Origin: Roseicella aerolata | Lineage (GTDB): Bacteria > Pseudomonadota > Alphaproteobacteria > Acetobacterales > Acetobacteraceae | Length of the DNA: 64,000 bases | Assembly (NCBI RefSeq): GCF_020523605.1 | Contig: NZ_JAJAQI010000007.1 | Coordinates: forward strand, 96,342-160,341 | Direction: 5' to 3' | In this document: one piece after another, positions 1 through 8,962 of the stretch | How positions within the stretch are numbered: the first letter of the stretch is position 1 | Layout of the letters: every line of letters starts with the position of its first letter | The notes under the pieces: model-generated | Databases searched by the model: none | What the model saw: the letters and a program-made list of their open reading frames with translations, nothing else | Told to the model about the DNA's origin: nothing | Translations under genes and position numbers: made by a program

Positions 1-1
1 C

Positions 2-196
2 ATCCATGGCCGGGGCGACCTGGCCGGCATCGCGACCGGCTTCGGCATCCGCGGCAGCACCGTCACCGGCCTCGGCGCCATGGGCGGCCTGTTCCAGGCG
101 CACCAGTCAGCCAACGGCGCCAGCCTGTGGGACATCCACACGGACGATGCCGTGGTCTCCCGCCCCTATCGCCGGGTGCATTACGGCGAGGCGTGA
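2..196 (+). CDS. Thiamine-pyrophosphate-dependent enzyme, C-terminal end (partial)
   Basis: This is a 64-residue tail of a gene cut by the left edge, open from base 2 to the TGA at 194-196. It reads GDLAGIATGFGIRGSTV near its start, then HTDDAVVSRPYRRVHYGEA. The pattern of an aspartate followed by 'LA-iA-GFG-xG' and, about 30 residues on, a short hydrophobic strand and acidic pair resembles the end of the TPP-binding domain in acetolactate-synthase-like and related ThDP enzymes. The family call is a resemblance only, because the GDG...N cofactor motif would lie upstream of the window. It converges on the CitE-like gene. Confidence 0.4.
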   Translation: MHGRGDLAGIATGFGIRGSTVTGLGAMGGLFQAHQSANGASLWDIHTDDAVVSRPYRRVHYGEA

Positions 197-275
197 GCCT
201 CGCCGCCCCGTGTCCTGGCGGCCGGGCCACGGCTTCGGGCAGGGCCCTCCACCGGCCGGATGCCTCATGGCTGGC

Positions 276-393
276 GCATGTCCTGCCTCGGAAGCCGGCG
301 GCCCTGCGGGGCGCCGGCTTCGCGGCTACGGCCACGGCGCGCATGCGCGCGCCCGGCCCGCTCCGCGGGCCGCGGGTCGGGACGTCCTGCGCC
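276..393 (+). repeat. Dispersed repeat family D, copy D1
   Basis: About 118 bases matching, in inverted orientation, a second copy at 25131-25246. Long shared blocks include GCATGTCCTGCCTCG, a GCGCGCCCGGCCCGCTCCG core and GGTCGGGACGTC. It lies between two converging stop codons (196 and 399-401). The hairpin half that is present beside D2 is not complete here, so D1 looks like a truncated or older copy. No protein-coding signal is evident in it. Confidence 0.7.
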
Positions 394-398
394 GAGGA

Positions 399-1292
399 TC
401 AGCGCCCGCCGAAGGCGGCATCCGCCGCCAGCACGCGCTCGGCCTGGCGCAGATGCGGCATGTCGAGCATCTTCCCGTCCAGCCCGACCGTGCCGAGGCC
501 GGGATGGGCGGCGAAGACCTCCACCACGCGCCGGGCGAAGGCCACCTCCTCCGGCGTCGGGCGGAAGCCCTCGTTGATCGGCCCGACCTGCGCCGGGTGG
601 ATGGCGATCTTGCCCGTGAAGCCCTCCCGCCGTGCCGCGGCGCAGGCGGCGCGCAGCGCGGCCTCGTCGCGGAAATCCGGCTCCAGCGTGTCGATCGGCT
701 GCACGCCGGCGGCGACGGCGGCCAGCAGGCAGTGCGATCGGGCCAGCCGGTAGGTCAGCGCCATGGCGCCCGCCGCGTCGCGGTTGCCGGTGGCGCCCAG
801 CGCGGCAGGCAGGTCCTCCGCCCCCCAGGTCAGGCCGGCGAGGCGCGGCACCGGCAGGCGCGCATAGTCGCCGAGCTGCAGCACCGCCGCCGGCGTCTCC
901 GTCGCCACGGCCAGCAGCCGGATGCTGCCGGCCGGCAGGCCGTCGCGGGCCTCCAGCGCGTCGAGCCAGTGGGAGAGGCGCAGCAGCTCGGCCGGTCCCG
1001 CGACCTTCGGCACCACCAGCCCCTCCGGCGCGGCGCGCACCACCGCGGCGGTGTCCGTGAGCCCCTCGCCCTCCAGCGGGTTGATGCGGACCCAGAGGCG
1101 CGGGCGCCGCGCCGCGCCCGCCTGCGCGGCGAGGTATTCGGCGATCATCCCGCGCGCCAGCAGGCGCCGCCCGGCGGCGACCGAGTCCTCGAGGTCGAGG
1201 ATCAGCGCATCGGCGCCGCTCTCCCCGGCCTTGGCGAGCTTCCGCTCGCTGTCGCCGGGGACGAAGAGCCAGGAGCGCGGCGGCGCTCTCAC
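399..1292 (-). CDS. CoA ester lyase of the CitE/HpcH-HpaI family
   Basis: A 297-residue TIM-barrel lyase of the citrate lyase beta-subunit-like family, which cleaves or forms C-C bonds in (hydroxy)acyl-CoA thioesters such as malyl- or citramalyl-CoA. Visible marks are [12 protein letters not shown] at the N-terminus, the acidic [10 protein letters not shown] strand, RINPLEGEG and VPKV, all in the expected order. I place the start at the GTG at 1292, which overlaps the upstream MaoC stop as GTGA. An ATG at 1328 would only add a weak N-terminal tail. It is the last gene of a four-gene minus-strand operon. The exact substrate cannot be told from sequence. Confidence 0.85.
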   Translation of the reverse strand: MRAPPRSWLFVPGDSERKLAKAGESGADALILDLEDSVAAGRRLLARGMIAEYLAAQAGAARRPRLWVRINPLEGEGLTDTAAVVRAAPEGLVVPKVAGPAELLRLSHWLDALEARDGLPAGSIRLLAVATETPAAVLQLGDYARLPVPRLAGLTWGAEDLPAALGATGNRDAAGAMALTYRLARSHCLLAAVAAGVQPIDTLEPDFRDEAALRAACAAARREGFTGKIAIHPAQVGPINEGFRPTPEEVAFARRVVEVFAAHPGLGTVGLDGKMLDMPHLRQAERVLAADAAFGGR

Positions 1293-1744
1293 GCCGGCCT
1301 CCCCTTCATCAGGGCGGAACGGCGGCAATGTGCCACCAGCTCCTCCTTCTGGTTGTAGGCGCGGTGGATGAACTCCACGATCCCCTGGCCGGGGCGCGAT
1401 CGGCTCTCGCGCCTGGCGATCACTTCCGACTCCACCCGGATGGTATCGCCGTGGAAGAGCGGCTTCGGGAAGCGCACCTCGTCCCAGCCGAGATTGGCGA
1501 CCGTGGTGCCGAGCGTGGTGTCGCCGACCGAGATGCCGACCATGAGGCCGAGCGTGAAGGCGCTGTTGACGATGCGCTGGCCGAATTCCGTCTGGGTGCG
1601 GCAGTATTCCTCATCCAGATGCAGCGCCGCCGGATTGTGCGTGAGGGCGGAGAACCAGACATTGTCGGCCTCGGTGATCGTCCGCCGGATGCCGTGGCGG
1701 AAGACCTGGCCGACCTCGAACTCCTCGAACCAGAGACCGGGCAT
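1289..1744 (-). CDS. MaoC-like dehydratase / enoyl-CoA hydratase
   Basis: A 151-residue single hot-dog-fold protein. The MaoC hydratase signature is present: an early WFEEFEVGQ entry, then [22 protein letters not shown], with the Asp and His of the catalytic pair (D...N..H.D). Proteins of this family hydrate enoyl-CoA or mesaconyl-type thioesters. It lies between a DUF35 protein and a CitE-like lyase, which suggests both work on the same acyl-CoA intermediate. It overlaps the lyase start by four bases. Confidence 0.85.
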   Translation of the reverse strand: MPGLWFEEFEVGQVFRHGIRRTITEADNVWFSALTHNPAALHLDEEYCRTQTEFGQRIVNSAFTLGLMVGISVGDTTLGTTVANLGWDEVRFPKPLFHGDTIRVESEVIARRESRSRPGQGIVEFIHRAYNQKEELVAHCRRSALMKGRPA

Positions 1745-1756
1745 GCTGCGGCTCCT

Positions 1757-2206
1757 TCAGGTGACGACGCGCCACTGCACCAGCGTGTAGGGCGGGTGGA
1801 CCTCGTCATGCGGTTCGAAGACCGCCTCGACCTCGGCGCCGATCGTCACCGGCGCATCGGGTGGGCAGAGCAGGTTGCCGACCATGCGGACATCGTCCGC
1901 ATGCGGCAGTTCGACCAGCACGATGGTGTAGGGGCCGAAGCCGCCCAGCGCGGGATGCACCGGGTGATGCGGGCGCTGCCAGGACCAGATGCGGCCGCGC
2001 GGTGCCACCTCCTCCCAGCCCAGTTCGAAGGAATGGCAGCGGTGGCAGACCCATTCCGGCCCCCATTGGAACTTGCCGCAGCCACGGCAGCGCTGGATCA
2101 CCAGCTTCCCGGCGCGGGTGCCGTCCCAATAGGGCATGGTCAGCGGCTCGACGGCCGGGGCAGGCAGGCCGGCCGGGAGCGCGCGGGGAGTGGTGCTGAT
2201 GCTCAC
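1757..2206 (-). CDS. DUF35 Zn-ribbon/OB-fold protein (acyl-CoA associated)
   Basis: A 149-residue protein of the DUF35 type: a rubredoxin-like Zn ribbon followed by an OB-fold. The four zinc cysteines are at residues 40, 43, 54 and 57 (CRGC...CHRC), followed by RGRIWSWQ and a run of beta strands ending VQWRVV. Such proteins are partners of SCP-x-type thiolases and help bind acyl-CoA, and here the thiolase is directly upstream. The GTG start at 2206 overlaps the thiolase stop as GTGA. The longer open frame runs back inside the thiolase gene and is unlikely to be used. Confidence 0.85.
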   Translation of the reverse strand: MSISTTPRALPAGLPAPAVEPLTMPYWDGTRAGKLVIQRCRGCGKFQWGPEWVCHRCHSFELGWEEVAPRGRIWSWQRPHHPVHPALGGFGPYTIVLVELPHADDVRMVGNLLCPPDAPVTIGAEVEAVFEPHDEVHPPYTLVQWRVVT

Positions 2207-3387
2207 AGGGTTGCCTCCGTGCCGAGGACCAGGCTGCTGACGGGCGTCACCATCGGGCCGCCGAGGACGGCCACGACATTCGCCTCCGGCACCTGGTTGC
2301 AGGCGGTGCCGCGGAGCTGGCGCACCGCCTCGTTCACCATCTCCAGGCCGTGCATGTAGCATTCGGCCAGGTTCCCGCCGCTGGTGTTCATCGGCATCTT
2401 CCCCGACGGCGCCAGCAGGTTCTCCAGCACGAGTTGCTCGTTCGCCCGCCCCGGGTCCACGAAGCCGTGCTCGACGAGGCTCAGCAGCACGCCACCGGTG
2501 AAATTCTCATAGGCCTGGACCACGTCGCAATCCTGCGGGCCGAGCTTCGCCATGGCCCACATGTTGCGCGCCACGGTCTTGAAATGGGCCGAGGCGTAGT
2601 CGGGCGCGTTGTGGACCGGCGCGGCGCTGCGGTGGTGCCCGCCCTGCGCCGCGCCCAGCAGATAGGTCGGCCTGTGCGGCAGGTCCTTCGCGCGCTCCGC
2701 CGGCACCACCAGCACCGCGCCGGCGCCGTCATTCTCCTGGCAGCAATCGAACAGCCGGTGGAAGGGCTCGATGATCCAGCGGGAGGCGTCGTACTTCTCC
2801 GCGGTCAGCGGCCGGCCATGCATCACCGCGCGCGGGTTGGTCTGGGCGTGGTGGTAGGAGGCCATGGCGATGGCCCGCAGCGCCTCGTGCCTTATGCCGT
2901 GATCCGTCATGAAGCGGGTGATCTTCATGGCGAAGCGCTGCGCCGGCGACATCAGCCCATAGGGCGCGAGGAAGGCGTCGTCCCCCGCCGCCGCCGCGGC
3001 CTGGGCGCCGCGGCCGTAGCGGGCGAACTGCCCCTGGGCGAGCGACCGGAAGGCGATGACGCAATTCGCCATGCCGGACTGCACCGCCGCCGCGGCATTG
3101 GCGACCGCAGCCGCCACGCCGCCCCCGCCGCCGCCCCAGTGCATGTTGGAGAAGCGCAGATCCCGGATGCCCAGCGCCGCCGCCAGCCGCGGCGCGTCCG
3201 ACCGGTCATTGCCGTAGGAGGCGAAGCCGTCCACCTCGCGCGGGTCGATCCCGGCGTCGCGGCAGGCTTCCAGGATGGCGATCAGCGCCAGCTTGAACTC
3301 GGCATCGGGGGACTGGCCGTGCCTGTAGTAGGTGGTCTCGCCGATGCCGGCGATCGCCACCTTGCCGCGCAGGGTACGCTCCGTCAT
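2203..3387 (-). CDS. Thiolase-like protein (SCP-x / acetyl-CoA acetyltransferase family)
   Basis: A 394-residue thiolase-superfamily protein of the lipid-transfer-type (SCP-x) subgroup. It begins KVAIAGIGETTYYRHG, has GIDPREVDGFASYGND, a glycine-rich SNMHWGGGGGG stretch in the place of the usual nucleophile loop, and a C-terminal NTSGGNLAECYMHGL region. I did not find the standard catalytic Cys in the expected sequence, as is common in these DUF35-partnered thiolases. The start at 3387 (MTERTLRGK) is preferred over 3498, which would add an unstructured Arg-rich tail. It is the first gene of the operon and divergent from a Bug receptor, with the shared promoter region at 3388-3573. Confidence 0.82.
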   Translation of the reverse strand: MTERTLRGKVAIAGIGETTYYRHGQSPDAEFKLALIAILEACRDAGIDPREVDGFASYGNDRSDAPRLAAALGIRDLRFSNMHWGGGGGGVAAAVANAAAAVQSGMANCVIAFRSLAQGQFARYGRGAQAAAAAGDDAFLAPYGLMSPAQRFAMKITRFMTDHGIRHEALRAIAMASYHHAQTNPRAVMHGRPLTAEKYDASRWIIEPFHRLFDCCQENDGAGAVLVVPAERAKDLPHRPTYLLGAAQGGHHRSAAPVHNAPDYASAHFKTVARNMWAMAKLGPQDCDVVQAYENFTGGVLLSLVEHGFVDPGRANEQLVLENLLAPSGKMPMNTSGGNLAECYMHGLEMVNEAVRQLRGTACNQVPEANVVAVLGGPMVTPVSSLVLGTEATL

Positions 3388-3573
3388 GCGCCTGCGCCCC
3401 CTGCCCTGCGGACGGACCTCCGCCGGTCGCGCATCGGCCTTCCTCCCACGCTTATTATGAGCCTGCATACGGTAAGCTTGCGAAGGAAGCGGAGGCAAGG
3501 GGGCCTTGGCCGGCCGGCCAGGGCGCTGCCAGGATCGGCCCCGGGAAAGAAAAAACCGGGAGGAACGCCTGCC

Positions 3574-4557
3574 ATGCCCCTGTCCCGCCGCGGCCTCGCG
3601 CCGCTGGGCGCCGCGCTGCTCGCCGCCCCTGCCCTGCCGCGCCGCGTCGCCGCGCAGGAGGATGCCTGGCCCGGCCGGCCGCTGCGCGCCATCGTCGCCT
3701 TCCCCGCCGGCAGCGGCACGGACACGCTGGCGCGCTTCTATGGCGATCGGCTCGGCCGCGCGCTCGGCCAGCCCGTGACCATCGAGAATCTGGGCGGCGC
3801 CAACGGCGCCATCGCCGCCCGTGCCGCCGCCCGCGCGGCGCCGGACGGCACCACGATGTTCTTCGGCACCGTCTCAACCCATGCCGCCAACCCGAACCTG
3901 CTGCGGGAGCCGGGCTACGACCCGATCGAGGATTTCGCACCGGTCTCGCTGATCTCGATCAACGCCCTGGCCCTGCTGGTGCGGGCGGATTTCCCGGCGC
4001 GCGACCTGCAGGAATTCGTCGCCCATGCCCGGGCGCGGCCGGGGCAGCTCAACCACGGCGTCGGCAATGCCGGCGGCATCGCCGGGGCGCATCTGCTCTC
4101 CGCCGCCACCGGCATCCGGGCGGAGCAGGTCGCCTATCGCGGCACGCCGGCGGCCATCACGGACCTGCTCGGCGGGCGCATCCAGTTCATGGTGGTCGAT
4201 CTGGGCCCGGCGGTGGAGCATCTGCGCGCCGGCACGCTGCGCGCGCTGGCCGTCACCACCGCCCGACGCATCGAGCTGCTGCCGGAGGTGCCGACGATGC
4301 AGGAGCAGGGCCTTGCAGGCTTCGACTTCGCCTCCTGGAACGCGGTCTGGATGCCGGCGCGCAGCCCGGCGCCGGCCATCGCGCGGCTGAACCGGGAGAT
4401 CGTGGCGATCGGCGGGTCGGCCGAGGCGAAGCGCTTCATGGCCGCCATGGGCATCAGTTCCACCACCAGCACGCCGGAGGCGCTCGGGGCGTTCAACCGG
4501 CAGGAATTGGCGCGCTGGGCGCGCATCGCGACGGAAGCGGGGATGGCGAAGGAATAG
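3574..4557 (+). CDS. Bug-family solute-binding protein (tripartite tricarboxylate transporter receptor)
   Basis: A 327-residue periplasmic receptor of the Bug/TctC family, which binds small carboxylates and related solutes. It shows a Tat/Sec-like leader (SRRGLAPLGAALLAAPALP), WPGRPLRAIVAFPAGSGTD at the mature N-terminus, VTIENLGGANG, YDPIEDFAPV and VAYRGTPAAITDLLGGRIQ. A GGGAGGA ribosome site lies about 9 bases before the ATG. No TctA/TctB membrane genes are adjacent, which is usual for the many orphan Bug receptors in such genomes. The divergent thiolase operon could use the imported substrate. Its TAG stop is the first three bases of repeat A1. Confidence 0.88.
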   Translation: MPLSRRGLAPLGAALLAAPALPRRVAAQEDAWPGRPLRAIVAFPAGSGTDTLARFYGDRLGRALGQPVTIENLGGANGAIAARAAARAAPDGTTMFFGTVSTHAANPNLLREPGYDPIEDFAPVSLISINALALLVRADFPARDLQEFVAHARARPGQLNHGVGNAGGIAGAHLLSAATGIRAEQVAYRGTPAAITDLLGGRIQFMVVDLGPAVEHLRAGTLRALAVTTARRIELLPEVPTMQEQGLAGFDFASWNAVWMPARSPAPAIARLNREIVAIGGSAEAKRFMAAMGISSTTSTPEALGAFNRQELARWARIATEAGMAKE

Positions 4558-4672
4558 CCCGCGATCGCCCTGAGTGTGCACGCCGCAGGCGGGCACGCCA
4601 GGGCGTGAATCGCTGGCTCAGGAAAACCAGGTCCGGATTGCCCGGACAACAGCCCGGGCAATCCGGGTCTGG
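4555..4672 (+). repeat. Dispersed repeat family A, copy A1 (hairpin; supplies TAG stop)
   Basis: A 118-base element starting TAGCCCGCGATCGCCCTGAG, nearly identical in layout to copy A2 at 48082-48198. The TAG that opens it is the stop codon of the Bug receptor gene. Its right half is an inverted repeat, CCAGGTCCGGATTGCCCGG, paired with its near-complement ending at 4672 across a loop of about 8 bases. It lies between converging genes (Bug receptor and lepA), so it could act as a bidirectional terminator. There is no T-run after the stem. Confidence 0.75.
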
Positions 4673-4784
4673 AGCAGATCGCGCCGGGGCGTGAACACCC
4701 CGACGCGTGGATCGGCTCTGCGAGGAACAACCTGCCGCGCGGGAGGCGGCCCGCTGCACCGGGCCGCGCCACGGCTGGTGGCCC

Positions 4785-6590
4785 TCAGGCGTCCATCTTG
4801 AGGGCGGCGATGAAGGCGCTCTGCGGGATCTCGACCTTGCCGAACTGCCGCATGCGCTTCTTGCCCTCCTTCTGCTTCTCCAGAAGCTTCCTTTTGCGCG
4901 TGATGTCGCCGCCATAGCATTTGGCGGTGACGTCCTTGGACAGGGCGCTGATGGTCTCGCGCGCGATGACCCGGCCGCCGATCGCCGCCTGGATCGGGAT
5001 CTTGAAGAGCTGGCGGGGGATCAGCTCCTTCAGCTTCTCGCAGATGGAGCGGCCGCGCCGCTCCGCCTGGCTGCGATGGGCCATGAAGCTCAGCGCATCC
5101 ACCGGCTCGGCATTCACCAGGATGCCGATCTTCACCAGGTCGCCCGGCTCGTAGCCATCCATCTGGTAGTCGAAGCTGGCATAGCCGCGGGAGACGGACT
5201 TGAGCCGGTCGTAGAAGTCGAAGACCACCTCATTCAGCGGCAGGCGATACACGGCCATGGCGCGGCTGCCGACATAGGTCAGCTCCACCTGCTGGCCGCG
5301 GCGCTCGTTGCACAGCGTCAGCACGGCGCCGAGATAGTCGTCCGGCACCATGATGGTGGCCTTGATCCAGGGCTCCTGGATCTCCTCGATGATGCTGCCA
5401 TCCGGCATGTCGGCCGGGTTGTGCAGGTCCATCGTCTCGCCGTTCGTCTTGGTGATCTTGTAGACGACGGAGGGCGCGGTCGCGATCAGGTCGAGGTCGA
5501 ACTCGCGGGAGAGGCGCTCCTGCACGATCTCGAGGTGCAGCAGGCCGAGGAAGCCGCAGCGATAGCCGAAGCCGAGCGCGGCGGAGGTCTCCGCCTCGTA
5601 GTGGAAGCTGCTGTCGTTCAGGCGAAGCTTGCCGAGCGACTCGCGCAGCTTCTCGAAATCATCGGCATCGACGGGATAGAGGCCGCACCAGACCACGGGG
5701 ATGCTGGGCTTGAAGCCCGGCAGCGGCTCGGCCGCGGGGTTGCGGTCGTCGGTGATGGTGTCGCCGACATTGGTGTCCGCCACCGTCTTGATGGCGGCGG
5801 TGACATAGCCCATCTCGCCCGGCCCGAGGCTCTCGACCGCCACCATCTTCGGGGTGAAGACGCCCACCTGCTCGATGGTGTGGACGGCGCCGTTCGACAT
5901 CATGCGGATCTTCTGGCCCTTCCGCAGATGGCCGTCCTTGACGCGCACCAGCACGACCACGCCGAGATAGGCGTCGTACCAGCTATCGACCAGCAGCGCC
6001 TTGGTGGTGGCGGAGGCATTGCCCTTCGGCGGCGGCAGGCGGGTCACGATCGCCTCCAGCACGCCCTCGATGTTCAGCCCGGTCTTGGCGCTGATCTCGA
6101 CCGCGTCGGAGGCGTCGAGGCCGATCACGTCCTCGATCTGCTGCTTCACCCGCTCCGGCTCGGCGGCCGGCAGGTCGATCTTGTTGAGGACCGGGACGAT
6201 CTCGTGGTTGGCGTCCAGCGCCTGGTAGACATTCGCCAGGGTCTGCGCCTCGACCCCCTGGGAGGCGTCCACCACCAGCAGGCTGCCCTCGCAGGCTGCC
6301 AGGCTCCGGCTCACCTCATAGGCAAAATCCACATGGCCGGGCGTGTCCATCAGGTTGAGGATGTAGGTCTCCCCATCCTTGGCCTTGTAGGCCAGGCGCA
6401 CGGTCTGGGCCTTGATGGTGATGCCGCGCTCCCGCTCGATCTCCATGTTGTCGAGCAGCTGCTCCTTCATCTCCCGCGCCGCGACGGTGCCGGTGTTCTG
6501 GATGAGCCGGTCGGCCAGGGTGGATTTCCCGTGGTCGATATGGGCGATGATGGAGAAGTTGCGGATGCGGTCGAGCGGAGTGTCGGGCAT
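4785..6590 (-). CDS. lepA: Elongation factor 4 (LepA GTPase)
   Basis: A 601-residue ribosome-bound translational GTPase that remodels stalled or mistranslocated ribosomes. The length equals the family norm. Motifs in order: P-loop AHIDHGKST (residues 16-24), the switch region [26 protein letters not shown], and the C-terminal LepA signature ending [19 protein letters not shown]. The gene stands alone on the minus strand and converges on the Bug receptor across repeat A1. About 195 bases separate it from rsmA upstream. Confidence 0.98.
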   Translation of the reverse strand: MPDTPLDRIRNFSIIAHIDHGKSTLADRLIQNTGTVAAREMKEQLLDNMEIERERGITIKAQTVRLAYKAKDGETYILNLMDTPGHVDFAYEVSRSLAACEGSLLVVDASQGVEAQTLANVYQALDANHEIVPVLNKIDLPAAEPERVKQQIEDVIGLDASDAVEISAKTGLNIEGVLEAIVTRLPPPKGNASATTKALLVDSWYDAYLGVVVLVRVKDGHLRKGQKIRMMSNGAVHTIEQVGVFTPKMVAVESLGPGEMGYVTAAIKTVADTNVGDTITDDRNPAAEPLPGFKPSIPVVWCGLYPVDADDFEKLRESLGKLRLNDSSFHYEAETSAALGFGYRCGFLGLLHLEIVQERLSREFDLDLIATAPSVVYKITKTNGETMDLHNPADMPDGSIIEEIQEPWIKATIMVPDDYLGAVLTLCNERRGQQVELTYVGSRAMAVYRLPLNEVVFDFYDRLKSVSRGYASFDYQMDGYEPGDLVKIGILVNAEPVDALSFMAHRSQAERRGRSICEKLKELIPRQLFKIPIQAAIGGRVIARETISALSKDVTAKCYGGDITRKRKLLEKQKEGKKRMRQFGKVEIPQSAFIAALKMDA

Positions 6591-6786
6591 GGGGATTCCG
6601 GGGCCGTATTGGGGGGCCTGGGGGGCGCCCGGCCTTTCGCTGAGGGGGAGATAAGGCAGCGGGCGGCCAAGTCAAAGCGTTGCTTGGGACAAGGGCCGCG
6701 CCGGCGCCCCCGAACCCGGCCGGATTGCGCGACACGGCGGATGCCCGCCTCCGCCGGCCTGACGGCCTGGCGGGTGCGGCCCCGCG

Positions 6787-7629
6787 TTATCCCCCGCCGC
6801 CGCCCCGCCCCAGCAGCACCCGGGCCATCCGGTCGAACTCCGCCACCGTCAGCGTCTCCGCCCGGCGCTGCCCCTCGATCCCGGCCGCCGCCAGCAGCCC
6901 CTCGGCATCGCCGAGCGATTTCAGCGCTCCGCGCAGCATCTTCCGCCGCTGGCCGAAGGCCGCGGCCGTCAGGCGTTCCATCGCCCGGAACAGCGCCTCG
7001 CCCGGGTCCTCGGGGTGCGGCACGAAGCCGACCACGGCGGACCAGACCTTGGGGGGCGGGCTGAAGGCGCCGGGCGGCAGGCGCAGCAGCAGGGTGCAGC
7101 GGCAGCGCCACTGGGACAGCACCGCGAGCCGCCCATAGGCCTCGGTATCCGGCGCGGCGCAGATCCGCTCGGCCACCTCCTGCTGGAACATGAGCGCCAT
7201 GCCCTCCAGCGCCGCGGCGCGGCGCAGCCAGCCGACCAGCAGGGGGGTCGCCACGTTGTAGGGCAGGTTGGCGATGATTTTCCGCGGCGCGGGCAGCAGG
7301 CTTGCCGGGTCGATGGTCAGCGCGTCGGCCTCGATCACCCGGAGCCGCCCGGGGAAGGCTGCCTCCAGCTCCGCCAGCGCGGCGACCGCCCGCCGGTCGA
7401 GCTCCACCGCCGTCACCGCGGCGGCGGGCGAGGCCAGCAGCGCGCGGGTCAGGCCGCCCGGGCCCGGCCCCACCTCCAGCACCTGCCGCCCCGCGAGGTC
7501 GCCGGCCAGGGCCGCGATGCGCCGGCACAGCACCTCGTCCAGCAGGAAATGCTGGCCGAGCGACTTGCGCGCATCCAGCCCGTGCCGGGCGATGGTCTCC
7601 CGCAGGCTGGGAAGGGCCGGCTCGCTCAG
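6787..7629 (-). CDS. rsmA: 16S rRNA dimethyladenosine transferase (RsmA/KsgA), apparent CTG start
   Basis: It dimethylates two adenines in the 3' hairpin of 16S rRNA during small-subunit maturation. Motifs: SLGQHFL (residues 23-29 from the CTG), SAM motif EVGPGPGG (52-59), NLPYN (121-125) and FSPPPKVWSAVV. The reading frame is conserved upstream to 7629, but no ATG, GTG or TTG is available there. The first standard start is a GTG at 7533, which would remove SLGQHFL. The CTG at 7627-7629 overlaps the surA stop as CTGA, matching the ATGA/GTGA couplings elsewhere in this window, and gives 280 residues, a normal length. The usual surA-pdxA-rsmA order lacks pdxA here. Confidence 0.9.
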   Translation of the reverse strand: MSEPALPSLRETIARHGLDARKSLGQHFLLDEVLCRRIAALAGDLAGRQVLEVGPGPGGLTRALLASPAAAVTAVELDRRAVAALAELEAAFPGRLRVIEADALTIDPASLLPAPRKIIANLPYNVATPLLVGWLRRAAALEGMALMFQQEVAERICAAPDTEAYGRLAVLSQWRCRCTLLLRLPPGAFSPPPKVWSAVVGFVPHPEDPGEALFRAMERLTAAAFGQRRKMLRGALKSLGDAEGLLAAAGIEGQRRAETLTVAEFDRMARVLLGRGGGGG

Positions 7630-8951
7630 CTGCGCATCTCGATCTGGGCGCGCCGGCGCAGGTCGCGCTGAAGCTGGCGGGAGAGGTTCTCCACCCGGTC
7701 GCGCAGGATCTGCTGCCGCGCCTGGTCCGGCGTCAGCTCCGCCAGGTTCTGCTGCTCGCGCGAGCAGACCATCATCACCAGCACGCCGTCGGGCGTCAGG
7801 ATGGGCTGGGAGGCCCGGCCGGGCGAGAGGCTGGCCAGCAGGCTCCGCAATTCCGGCGGGTTCACCGTCTCCAGCCGGATCTGGCCCGGATCGCTCACCC
7901 GGTCGCCGCCCCGCCCTGCCGCCTCCATCGCCTGGCAGCTCCGCGCCGTGGTCGAGAGGCGCTGCGCCTTGTCCACCTGGTCGCGCTGCTGCTGGGTCGG
8001 GGCATTGGGGTCGAGCGCGCCGGCAAAGGGAAAGAAGACCTGCCGCAGGGTGAGGAGGGTGGCGATGTCGCGCCCGCTCTCCCGCTTCTGCCGCAGCGCC
8101 ACGATCTGGAAGCCGCCGGGCACCCGGATCGGGTTGCTGATGGCGCCGGGCGGCATGCGCTCGACCACCGAGGCGACCTCGGGGTCCATCTCATCCTTCC
8201 GCACCCAGCCCATGTCGCCGCCCTGCAGCGCCGATTGCGCCTGGCTGAACTGGGTGGCGGCGATCGGGAAGGGCGTCCCGCGCCGGAGCTGGCCGATCAC
8301 ATCCTCGACGAAGCGGCGCACCTCCGGCTCGGCCACCGGGTCGTCCACCGGGACGAAGATCTCGGAGACCAGGTATTCCGGCTGGCCGGTCCGCGCCTGG
8401 TGGCTGCGCAGCACCTCCTGCACCTCCGCCTCCGACGGTTCGGCATTCGGGCCGAGCTGCTGGCGCAGCAGCCGGCCCCAGCCAAGCTGGGTGCGGATCT
8501 GGTCATAGAGCACCCGCGGCGCGACGCCGGTCTGCGCAAGCTGCGCCCGGAGCGCGCCGGCAGGCAGGTTGTTGCGCTTCTCCAGCTCGGCGATGGCCTC
8601 GGCGATATCGGCATCGGTCACCGGGATGCGCCGCCGCTGCACCTCCTGCATCCGCAGCCGCTCATCCACCAGCAGGCGGGTGACCTGGGGCGCCAGGCGG
8701 TCCAGCGCCTCCGGCGCCACGGCGATGCCGGCATTGAGGGCGAAGAGCCGGGCGCGGCCGACCACATCGGCGCGGCTCACCACCTCCCCGTTCACCACGG
8801 CGACGATGCGGTTGGTCTGCGTCGCCCCCTGGGCGGCCGCCTGGGATTGCGGCGCCCGCTGCGCCGCGGCGGGCGGTGCGAGGAGCGGGCCGGCCAGCAG
8901 CGTGGACAGCGGCAGGACGAGGAGGCGGGCGCGGAGCGGGAAGCGCGGCAT
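7626..8951 (-). CDS. surA: SurA-type periplasmic peptidyl-prolyl isomerase / chaperone
   Basis: A 441-residue periplasmic chaperone that escorts outer-membrane proteins to the BAM machinery. It starts with a signal peptide (LLVLPLSTLLAGPLLAPPAAAQ), followed by NRIVAVVNGEVVSRADV, the SurA N-terminal domain. Two parvulin-like segments follow, the first with YLVSEIFVP and GGDMGWVRKDEM, the second more degenerate. The ATG at 8951 places the signal peptide correctly. The gene is coupled to rsmA downstream by a four-base overlap, and the heme oxygenase gene ends 11 bases upstream. Confidence 0.9.
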   Translation of the reverse strand: MPRFPLRARLLVLPLSTLLAGPLLAPPAAAQRAPQSQAAAQGATQTNRIVAVVNGEVVSRADVVGRARLFALNAGIAVAPEALDRLAPQVTRLLVDERLRMQEVQRRRIPVTDADIAEAIAELEKRNNLPAGALRAQLAQTGVAPRVLYDQIRTQLGWGRLLRQQLGPNAEPSEAEVQEVLRSHQARTGQPEYLVSEIFVPVDDPVAEPEVRRFVEDVIGQLRRGTPFPIAATQFSQAQSALQGGDMGWVRKDEMDPEVASVVERMPPGAISNPIRVPGGFQIVALRQKRESGRDIATLLTLRQVFFPFAGALDPNAPTQQQRDQVDKAQRLSTTARSCQAMEAAGRGGDRVSDPGQIRLETVNPPELRSLLASLSPGRASQPILTPDGVLVMMVCSREQQNLAELTPDQARQQILRDRVENLSRQLQRDLRRRAQIEMRS

Positions 8952-8962
8952 GGCCTCGCTCT

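Noticed and set aside
4707..7064. 785-residue open frame antisense to lepA
   Set aside because: Shadow of the lepA codon pattern, without homology signals.
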